A stretch of DNA of 12,177 nt, taken from positions 1 to 12,177 of the forward strand of contig JAITJJ010000084.1 in assembly GCA_031278965.1 (NCBI GenBank), read 5' to 3'. The stretch's first letter is position 1. Every line of letters starts with the position of its first letter. A model generated the notes under the pieces. It made no database searches and was not told where the DNA came from. It saw only the letters and a list, made by a program, of their open reading frames with translations. Shown piece after piece: positions 6,260-12,177 of the stretch. The stretch comes from Deferribacteraceae bacterium (GTDB taxonomy: Bacteria; Chrysiogenota; Deferribacteres; Deferribacterales; JAISNW01). The translations under genes were made by a program, and so were the position numbers.

Positions 6260-7013
6260 CCGCTACAGCGATTTTACGCTGCTATCTATCCTATACCTTA
6301 CAGGGGGGATCATGGGAGGGCTTTTTGCAGCGGGAGTTTTCACCGTTATGACCGCATGTTCCCGTTGGTATCCCCCTTTGCGGGAGTATGCCGCATACGC
6401 TTTTATGGTTCTCATATCGGCGGGCATTATATATGCGGCAATCCTCACCGTATCTGTGCTTTTAAGGAGAGAAGGGGTAATCCCCGCCAGAAAAGTTGTT
6501 ATAAAATATATGACAAAATTTGCCGATTCGCTGGGGAGGCGGATCGGTTTTGACAGCAATAAACTTGCCCGCTCTTTTATTCTGCTGAGCAACGATTATG
6601 TGGAGAAAACCCTGGAAAAAAACAGAGGGAATATAAAGAGGGTTTTAATCCTCCTCCCCCACTGTATTCAACTTGCGTCCTGCGTATTTAAGCTTACAAC
6701 CAGCGTCAATAACTGCCGCAAATGCGGAAAGTGCGTTATATCCTCTTTTTTGGCGATGTCGGAGCGTTTTGCCTTTGATATGTTCGTTTCCACCGGAGGA
6801 ACAATGGCGCGCCTTGCAGTGAAAGAAAAACAGCCGGATTTAATTTTGGCTGTGGCTTGCGAAAAAGATCTTATGAGCGGGATAAAAGACACTCTGGGGC
6901 TTCCCGTGATAGGAATCTTAAACGAACAGCCCAACGGTCCGTGCTATAACACCACTGTGGATCCGTTAGCCGTGGAAGAAGTATTAAAGAAGGTAAAAAG
7001 AGTTAAAACGTGA
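6252..7013 (+). CDS. DUF116 family cysteine-rich membrane protein
   Basis: Function unknown. The 253-residue protein (from TTG 6252) has two hydrophobic, membrane-spanning segments at about 9-34 and 46-70. A cytosolic domain of the DUF116 (PF01976) type follows. It carries conserved cysteines: C138 and C144 (LPHCIQLASC), C155/C158/C161 (NNCRKCGKC), C203 (AVACEKDL) and C231 (GPCYNT). This spacing suggests a metal or iron-sulphur site, though no cofactor is established. The glycine-rich STGGTMARL (180-188) precedes the ACEKDL region. In Desulfobacterota-type genomes DUF116 genes commonly lie beside fmt and rsmB; here fmt overlaps by 8 bases, but no rsmB follows. The fit is with a co-translated fmt operon. 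Family assignment is fairly sure; role is open. Confidence 0.85.
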   Translation: MANRYSDFTLLSILYLTGGIMGGLFAAGVFTVMTACSRWYPPLREYAAYAFMVLISAGIIYAAILTVSVLLRREGVIPARKVVIKYMTKFADSLGRRIGFDSNKLARSFILLSNDYVEKTLEKNRGNIKRVLILLPHCIQLASCVFKLTTSVNNCRKCGKCVISSFLAMSERFAFDMFVSTGGTMARLAVKEKQPDLILAVACEKDLMSGIKDTLGLPVIGILNEQPNGPCYNTTVDPLAVEEVLKKVKRVKT

Positions 7014-7014
7014 T

Positions 7015-7104
7015 ATGCAATCCATACCAGCTATCCCGCCTAACCATCCGGAGAACAACAACCTAAAACTTGCTATTTTGCAGGAAATCCTTTATTTTGT
7101 CTGA
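7015..7104 (+). CDS. Possible small ORF of 29 codons
   Basis: Starting one base after the DUF116 stop, an ATG frame encodes a 29-residue peptide beginning MQSIPAIPPNHPENNNLKLA and ending ILQEILYFV, then TGA. No good ribosome site precedes it and I recognise no family. It may be the remnant of a lost gene or plain spacer. Its main support is position in an otherwise tightly packed operon. Confidence 0.2.
   Translation: MQSIPAIPPNHPENNNLKLAILQEILYFV
7070..7098 (+). promoter_or_regulatory. Weak candidate promoter for hemE
   Basis: TTGCTA and TATTTT are separated by 17 bases, each matching four of six consensus positions, about 36 bases before the hemE ATG. The 120-base gap before hemE is the largest in the right-hand gene run, so a promoter here is plausible but unproven. 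Confidence 0.22.
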
Positions 7105-7133
7105 ACTAATTAAATAAACAATTATGAGGCATT

Positions 7134-8147
7134 ATGGCTTTTAACAGCAAACTCCTCTCCGTTTTGGAGGGAGCAAAACCGCCAACCCCGCCCATATGGC
7201 TTATGAGGCAGGCGGGGCGGTATATGCCTGAATACAGAGCAGTAAGGGAGAAGGTATCTTTTCTGGAACTATGCAAATCTCCAGAGCTTGCCTGTGAGGT
7301 TACTTTGCAACCTGTGGAGCTTTTAGGGGTGGATGCGGCGATCCTATTCTCCGATATTCTTGTCCCTATTGAACCTATGGGCGCAGGGCTTGATTTCAAC
7401 CCCGCTCCGGTTATAAAGAACCCCGTGCGGGATCTGGCGGGAGCAGAACGGTTAAAAACTCTCTCTCCCCTTTCCGACCTCCCGTTTCTCTTTAACTCAA
7501 TCCGTCTCCTCAAAGCAAGGCTTGAAGTTCCCCTAATAGGTTTTTGCGGGGCTCCGTTTACTCTGGCGTGCTACCTTACGGAAGGGAGGGGGAGTAAAGA
7601 TTTTCTTGAGATAAAAAAGCTGATGTATTCCAATACTCATGCTTACCGCCTCTTAATGGAAAAACTGACTGATTCTATGATTCGTTATCTTCAAACCCAG
7701 ATTGACGCGGGGGCGGATGCCGTTCAGATATTTGACACTTGGGCTGGGGTGCTCTCTCCGTCAGATTACGGGGAATTTGTTGTGCCGTATCTTCGCCGCC
7801 TGACGAACAACCTGAAAGGAGCCCCCGTTATCTATTTTGCAAAGGCGGGCGCGGGACATTTCAGGCATATGAAAGGGCTTTCGGTAAAGTGTATCGGGGT
7901 TGACTGGACTACCGATCTTGAACTGGCGGATGAGCTTTTGGAAAGGAGATACCCCCTGCAGGGCAACCTTGATCCCGCCGTTCTTTTATCTGATCCCGCA
8001 AACCTAATTAAAGCGGCAGATGCCGTAATAGATGCCGGCAGGAAGTTAGAACACGGGCATATCTTTAATCTAGGCCATGGGATCCTCCCCTCAACCCCTA
8101 CGGAGAATGTGAAGGCACTTATAAGGCATGTTCAGTGGCGGGAATGA
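7134..8147 (+). CDS. hemE: Uroporphyrinogen decarboxylase
   Basis: This enzyme removes the four acetate carboxyls of uroporphyrinogen III to give coproporphyrinogen III, in the cytoplasm. The 337 residues match the family length. The N-terminal signature IWLMRQAGRYMPEYRAVR (21-38) carries the substrate-binding arginines R25 and R29. The catalytic Asp is D74 in FSDILVPIEPMG. Also present are Y147 in LACYLTEG, the FDTWAGVLSP loop (200-209), the GVDW strand near 255-258, and the conserved His in FNLGHGI (H315). GAGG lies 4 bases before the ATG. The stop overlaps the hemH start (ATGA), so the two haem enzymes are translationally coupled. No coproporphyrinogen or protoporphyrinogen oxidase gene lies in the window. 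Confidence 0.97.
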   Translation: MAFNSKLLSVLEGAKPPTPPIWLMRQAGRYMPEYRAVREKVSFLELCKSPELACEVTLQPVELLGVDAAILFSDILVPIEPMGAGLDFNPAPVIKNPVRDLAGAERLKTLSPLSDLPFLFNSIRLLKARLEVPLIGFCGAPFTLACYLTEGRGSKDFLEIKKLMYSNTHAYRLLMEKLTDSMIRYLQTQIDAGADAVQIFDTWAGVLSPSDYGEFVVPYLRRLTNNLKGAPVIYFAKAGAGHFRHMKGLSVKCIGVDWTTDLELADELLERRYPLQGNLDPAVLLSDPANLIKAADAVIDAGRKLEHGHIFNLGHGILPSTPTENVKALIRHVQWRE

Positions 8148-9115
8148 AAGATGCCGTTATAGCTCTTGGCATGGGCGGACCATCGAATGAAGGGAATATA
8201 GAGCCTTTTTTATTTAATATCCTTTCCGACCGAGAGTTGATCGACTTTCATATCGGCACTTTTTTACAGCGGAAATTGGCGGGCTATATAGCAAGACGGA
8301 GAGCGGAAAGGGTTAAGCCCCGTTATAAGATAATGGGCGGCGGTTCCCCACAGTTAAAGCATACGGAAGAACTTCTTGCAAAGTTGCGGATAATATATCA
8401 GGAAAAAACCGGGATACCCCTTGATACATTTGTCGGTATGTGCTACTTCCGCCCTTATATAAAAGATACTGTCAGACAGATAGGCGGGAGAGAGCTTTAC
8501 AGGCGGCTATATCTTTTCCCCCTGTATCCGCAGTATTGCTCCGCTACCACCGGGATTGCCTTTAAACGCTTTTACAGCGCGGCAGCGGAATTTCTCTCTA
8601 AAGAGCATAGCAGGAGGATAGTTCAGATAAACGGCTATCATAACTTTCCGTCTTTTATTGAGACGGCGGCAGACAGGATAAAATACGCTGCCCGCATATT
8701 GGAAAAACCCCTTAGTGAGCTTCATATCCTCTTTTCCGCTCACGGAATACCGGAAAAGCTAGTAAAAAAAGGGGATCCGTATCCCCAGCAGATAGCGGAG
8801 TGTGTTCATCTTATTGCAGAGAAGGTAAAGCCTGCGGGAGCAAGTGTTGGCTTTCAGAGCAGAGTTGGGTTTGCCAGATGGCTTAAACCCTCGTCTCATG
8901 AGGCTATTGCGGCTTTGGCGGCAAAAGGGGTTAAAGACGCGATAATTTACCCCATATCTTTTATCAACGATCATATTGAAACTCTATACGATATTGATGT
9001 AGACTTAATCTCGTATGCGGACAAACTTGGGGTGAACGCTGTGAGAGCTCCATCTTTTAACTCTTCCGATGATTTTGCAGAGGCGGCGGCGGAGATAATG
9101 ATAAAAACGGTCTAA
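8144..9115 (+). CDS. hemH: Ferrochelatase (protoporphyrin or coproporphyrin)
   Basis: This enzyme inserts ferrous iron into a porphyrin near the end of haem synthesis. From the ATG at 8144 it has 323 residues. Family hallmarks, counted from that ATG, are ALGMGGPS near the N-terminus, GGGSPQLKHTE near 65-75, FPLYPQYCSATTG near 125-137, and FQSRVGFARWLKPSS near 237-251. The catalytic His is H200 in LFSAHGIPEKL, and the conserved Glu is E279 in FINDHIETLYDID. The ATG overlaps the hemE stop by 4 bases (ATGA). An in-frame GTG at 8135 adds three residues and has AAGG 8 bases upstream, so it is a real alternative. Sequence alone does not tell whether the substrate is protoporphyrin IX (HemH) or coproporphyrin III (CpfC). 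No C-terminal cysteine cluster for a [2Fe-2S] centre is evident. Confidence 0.95.
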   Translation: MKDAVIALGMGGPSNEGNIEPFLFNILSDRELIDFHIGTFLQRKLAGYIARRRAERVKPRYKIMGGGSPQLKHTEELLAKLRIIYQEKTGIPLDTFVGMCYFRPYIKDTVRQIGGRELYRRLYLFPLYPQYCSATTGIAFKRFYSAAAEFLSKEHSRRIVQINGYHNFPSFIETAADRIKYAARILEKPLSELHILFSAHGIPEKLVKKGDPYPQQIAECVHLIAEKVKPAGASVGFQSRVGFARWLKPSSHEAIAALAAKGVKDAIIYPISFINDHIETLYDIDVDLISYADKLGVNAVRAPSFNSSDDFAEAAAEIMIKTV

Positions 9116-9119
9116 GGAG
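9114..9119 (+). promoter_or_regulatory. Ribosome binding site deciding the TTG start of uppP
   Basis: AAGGAG overlaps the hemH stop codon and lies 6 bases before the TTG at 9126. It fixes this non-ATG start, and the resulting protein begins just where UppP proteins normally do. Confidence 0.75.
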
Positions 9120-9125
9120 ATAGTT

Positions 9126-9917
9126 TTGAATATATTGCAGGCTTTGCTGTTAGGGGTGGTTCAAGGGGTTACGGAGTTTCTGCCGATTTCAAGCTCAGGG
9201 CATCTTGCGCTTTTGCAATCTACATTTGATAATTTTGAACAACCCGGCCTTCTTTTTGATACACTCCTGCACCTTGCCACCCTTTTTGCCCTCCTCCTAT
9301 ATTTTCGCAAGAGGGTGCTTAAACTTTTGAAAGCATTCTTAGGTTTCTTCTTTTCGTCTCTCAAGATACACTACTATGAGGAGCGGGATCTCCTCTGGGG
9401 GATTGTGATTGCAACAATCCCCACGGCAATAATGGGGCTCTCCCTCCAGAAAGTTGCTATCTCTCTCTTTGAAAAACCTGCGGTGGTGGGGTATATGCTT
9501 ATTCTTACTTCCATTCTCCTCTATCTATCGGGCAAACAGAATTATAATGAGCGGGTAAGCCCCGTGCGGGCACTGATTGTGGGATTTGTTCAAGGCTTTG
9601 CTGTGCTGCCGGGGCTCTCCCGTTCCGGCTCCACCATATTTACAGCCCTTGCCACAGGGATAAGCCGTGAACGGGCGGCGGAGTTTTCTTTTTTAATCTC
9701 CATGCCCGCCGTTGCAGGGGCTTGCATCCTAGAGGCGCGCCATTTAGGGGAGCTCACGGCAGGGAATATTCCGGTTTACGCCGTTGCCATGGCCGCCGCC
9801 TTTCTTACGGGGTTTGCCTCCATAGGAGTTATGATGAATCTCGTCAGACGTGCAAAACTTGACTTTTTTGCCGTCTACTGTTTAATTTTAGGTGTCTTTG
9901 CCATTTTATGGGTGTAA
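9126..9917 (+). CDS. uppP: Undecaprenyl-diphosphatase
   Basis: This inner-membrane enzyme removes phosphate from undecaprenyl diphosphate, recycling the carrier lipid for peptidoglycan and other surface polymers; members were first named BacA for bacitracin resistance. The 263 residues match the family. The first active-site motif QGVTEFLPISSSGHL is at 13-27 (E17, S22-S24, H26), and the second, PGLSRSGST, is at 162-170 with its conserved arginine R166. The rest is strongly hydrophobic, with about eight membrane segments. The start is TTG with AAGGAG 6 bases upstream. It follows hemH by 10 bases and precedes ftsK by 3, so it is in the same run. Pairing of haem and envelope genes here is probably just operon packing. 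Confidence 0.96.
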   Translation: MNILQALLLGVVQGVTEFLPISSSGHLALLQSTFDNFEQPGLLFDTLLHLATLFALLLYFRKRVLKLLKAFLGFFFSSLKIHYYEERDLLWGIVIATIPTAIMGLSLQKVAISLFEKPAVVGYMLILTSILLYLSGKQNYNERVSPVRALIVGFVQGFAVLPGLSRSGSTIFTALATGISRERAAEFSFLISMPAVAGACILEARHLGELTAGNIPVYAVAMAAAFLTGFASIGVMMNLVRRAKLDFFAVYCLILGVFAILWV

Positions 9918-9920
9918 ATT

Positions 9921-12177
9921 ATGCGCAGGATATATTTTTACGAAGCACTGTTTGTTATTTTTGCAATATTAACGGTTTTTACCACTCTCTCTGTTCTCTC
10001 CTATTCTCCAGAGGATCCCTCTTACTCCAATATCGTTTTCAGCCGCTACAACGAGAGCGTTCATAATATTTTCGGGAAAGCGGGTGCTTATGCGGCGGAT
10101 ATATTGGGCTCCGCATTTGGTTGGGCTGCTGTTTTCCTACCGTTTGCGGGGGTAATGATCCTTGTACAGATAATAAAGCTATACCGCGAAAGAACCACCT
10201 TTCGCAGAGCGTTTATAGTTTTCCTCCTTGCCGCGCTTTTACTTGCTATCCTCTCTGTTTTAAGCGGGATAGTCGGCGAGAGCGATCCGTACTTTACGGA
10301 TAAAAAGAGCGGGGGGGTTTTCGGGGTTGCGGGGGCAACAGTCCTTGCGGGGATTTTGGGAAAGACAGGCAGCGCTATCCTGTGCGTTGTATTCCTGTTA
10401 GTGGGCGGCTTATGGCTCACAAGAATATCAATCCTTCAGGTGATAAAATTTTTCGCTTTAAAAGCCGCTGAAAGGAGAGATAAACCGATAGTGCACTCCG
10501 GTACCGGTTATAAAAAAGAGAAGGACGGTCTTTTCACCCGCCTTATAAAATCGTATAGGGCAGGTAGAGCCGCTGCTTTAAGAGCAAGAGAAGAGGCTCG
10601 GTTTATTGAGGAGCACTCCCGCAAAGTTGATGCGGAGAGAGCGGAAACTCCCAGAGAGCAGATAAATCTTGAAAACTCAAAGAGCGGACAGGTAAAGGGC
10701 GAATCTGCCGCACCTAAGATTCCGATAACCTTTGCTCCGATCAGGGTTACACCTCCGACCCCCACCCCGCCCACAACCAGAGAGGAGAGTGCGTCTTTCG
10801 TCAGAAGCGGTGAAACGGCGGCATCCCTCAAAAACGGGAGAGCCGAAATACCCCCGCAGACAGAAGATGAGTCTGTGGGATTTCTGCCGGAGATTCCAAA
10901 TCCGCCTCCAAACCCTTCACATGGGGAATTAAATGAAGAACCGTATTCTATTCAACAGCATTTCCATACGTCTGATAAGCCGCAGGAAGCCGTTTCGTCA
11001 GAACCGCTGATAGGTGTTCCCGTTACTGAATTTGAGGAGCTTATTTCAATGCACGGGGAGGCGGAGGCTCTAAAATCTCTGGAACCCCAAGCGGGGATAC
11101 AGGGTGGTTCTGAAAGCATATTCTTTCCCGAAGCGGCGCGGGAGGAGAAGAAAACCCCTGCCCGCCCCCCCAATGTTTATCAGCTCCCTCTGGAACTCCT
11201 TGATCTTCCGCCGGCGGATAATGACCTGCCGGACGCGTGGGAGCTTGAAGGGAAAGCCGATCTCCTTTTAAGCAAACTACGGGATTTTGCCGTGGACGGA
11301 AAGATTAAGGAGATACATCAGGGACCGGTGGTGACAACCTTTGAATTTGAGCCGGCTCCCGGCATAAAGATAAGCAAGATTGCCAACCTTGAAAACGATA
11401 TGGCTATGGCGCTCTCCGCCGAGAGTATCCGCATAATCGCCCCTATCCCCGGAAAGGGGGTTGTGGGGATAGAGGTGCCGAACCAGAAGCGGGTAATGAT
11501 AACATTACGGGAGCTTTTGGAGTATCCGTCTTTTCAGAAACGGAAATCCCCCCTTGCGGTGGCTTTGGGAAAGGATTCGGTCGGCACCCCTTATTTCACG
11601 GACTTAAACGAAATGCCCCACCTGTTGGTGGGGGGCACCACCAACAGCGGAAAGAGCGTTTGCGTAAACGACATAATATGCTCTATCCTCTATAAATCGT
11701 CTCCCGATTTGGTAAAGTTTGTTCTGGTGGATCCAAAGATTGTGGAACTCTCGGTGTATGAGGGGATACCCCACCTTTTAACCCCCGTTGTTACAGATTC
11801 CCGCAAGGCAGCGGTGGTGCTTGACAATGTGGTAAAAGAGATGGAAGCGCGCTATGCTCTGCTTGCACAGCATAAAGTGAGGAATATATCATCTTACAAC
11901 GATATTGCCGCACAAAACCCGGATGTTACGCCTATGCATTATATAGTGGTTATTGTTGACGAGTTTGCCGATCTGATGATGGTGGTGGGGAAAGAGGTTG
12001 AAAACGCTGTGATCCGCATTGCGCAGAAGGCGCGGGCAGTGGGGATACACCTTATTCTCGCCACCCAGCGCCCGTCTGTAAATGTAATAACGGGGATAAT
12101 AAAGGCAAATATGCCTTCCCGCATATCGTTTAAGGTGTCATCCAAGATCGATTCCCGCACCATATTAGACCAGAACG
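9921..12177 (+). CDS. ftsK: DNA translocase FtsK/SpoIIIE (3' end missing)
   Basis: The frame from the ATG at 9921 stays open to the window edge, giving 752 codons. FtsK pumps DNA at the division septum so that chromosome ends are cleared before closure. Four membrane segments lie at about residues 6-29, 56-85, 97-118 and 134-172. A charged, proline-rich linker follows to about 430, then the translocase domain. Walker A is GTTNSGKS at 572-579, where N575 replaces the more usual glycine but the GxxxxGKS pattern holds. LVDPKIVELSVYEGIPHLLT follows, with Walker B VVIVDEFADL (D680, E681) and LILATQRPSVNVITG after it. The visible part ends at SRTILDQN; the rest of the motor and the DNA-reading gamma domain lie beyond the edge. 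GGGTG 6 bases upstream is a modest ribosome site. ftsK follows uppP by 3 bases. Confidence 0.95.
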   Translation, partial: MRRIYFYEALFVIFAILTVFTTLSVLSYSPEDPSYSNIVFSRYNESVHNIFGKAGAYAADILGSAFGWAAVFLPFAGVMILVQIIKLYRERTTFRRAFIVFLLAALLLAILSVLSGIVGESDPYFTDKKSGGVFGVAGATVLAGILGKTGSAILCVVFLLVGGLWLTRISILQVIKFFALKAAERRDKPIVHSGTGYKKEKDGLFTRLIKSYRAGRAAALRAREEARFIEEHSRKVDAERAETPREQINLENSKSGQVKGESAAPKIPITFAPIRVTPPTPTPPTTREESASFVRSGETAASLKNGRAEIPPQTEDESVGFLPEIPNPPPNPSHGELNEEPYSIQQHFHTSDKPQEAVSSEPLIGVPVTEFEELISMHGEAEALKSLEPQAGIQGGSESIFFPEAAREEKKTPARPPNVYQLPLELLDLPPADNDLPDAWELEGKADLLLSKLRDFAVDGKIKEIHQGPVVTTFEFEPAPGIKISKIANLENDMAMALSAESIRIIAPIPGKGVVGIEVPNQKRVMITLRELLEYPSFQKRKSPLAVALGKDSVGTPYFTDLNEMPHLLVGGTTNSGKSVCVNDIICSILYKSSPDLVKFVLVDPKIVELSVYEGIPHLLTPVVTDSRKAAVVLDNVVKEMEARYALLAQHKVRNISSYNDIAAQNPDVTPMHYIVVIVDEFADLMMVVGKEVENAVIRIAQKARAVGIHLILATQRPSVNVITGIIKANMPSRISFKVSSKIDSRTILDQN

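Noticed and set aside
7106..7513. 135-residue minus-strand frame over the start of hemE
   Set aside because: It lies opposite the HemE signature, is arginine and serine rich without a recognisable fold, and has no ribosome site.
9114..9128. Terminator between hemH and uppP
   Set aside because: The gap is only 10 bases and is filled by the ribosome site; no hairpin is present.

Overview
The window reads as ordinary chromosome from an uncultivated-looking, probably Gram-negative bacterium of moderate GC. Isoleucine ATA codons are frequent, several starts are TTG, and genes are packed with overlaps of 1 to 8 bases. The order fmt, then DUF116, with haem and cell-envelope genes nearby, resembles Desulfobacterota or Nitrospirota. 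No rRNA or other phylogenetic marker RNA is present, so that placement is only a guess.

Layout, left to right. Bases 2-1381 hold the 3' part of a sensor protein with two PAS domains and a C-terminus that looks like a histidine kinase but lacks its key residues. proS (prolyl-tRNA synthetase, 1407-3104) follows after 25 bases. A SAM methyltransferase lies on the minus strand (3101-3658), and its stop codon interlocks with that of proS. A compact divergent promoter region (about 3670-3798) then leads into a two-gene ATPase/nuclease-like cassette (3799-5058 and 5058-5255). Next come fmt (5339-6259), a DUF116 membrane protein (6252-7013), hemE (7134-8147), hemH (8144-9115), uppP (9126-9917) and ftsK (from 9921, running off the right edge).

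Most of the window is housekeeping: tRNA charging, initiator-tRNA formylation, haem synthesis, recycling of the undecaprenyl carrier lipid, and chromosome translocation. From 5339 onward all genes point the same way with very short gaps, so they are probably one or two operons, with a possible break at 7014-7133.

The accessory part is 3101-5260. Its ATPase/partner pair looks like a defence-type module of the AAA_21 plus DUF4276/TOPRIM-like kind, but it appears to be decaying. Two conserved glycines of the ATPase P-loop are replaced, each explainable by one G-to-A change, and the partner stops after 65 residues of a family I recall as about 200. The pair still has a good promoter, overlapped by a short inverted repeat. 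I find no tRNA, rRNA, CRISPR array, insertion sequence or clear rho-independent terminator. No gene-free stretch exceeds about 140 bases.
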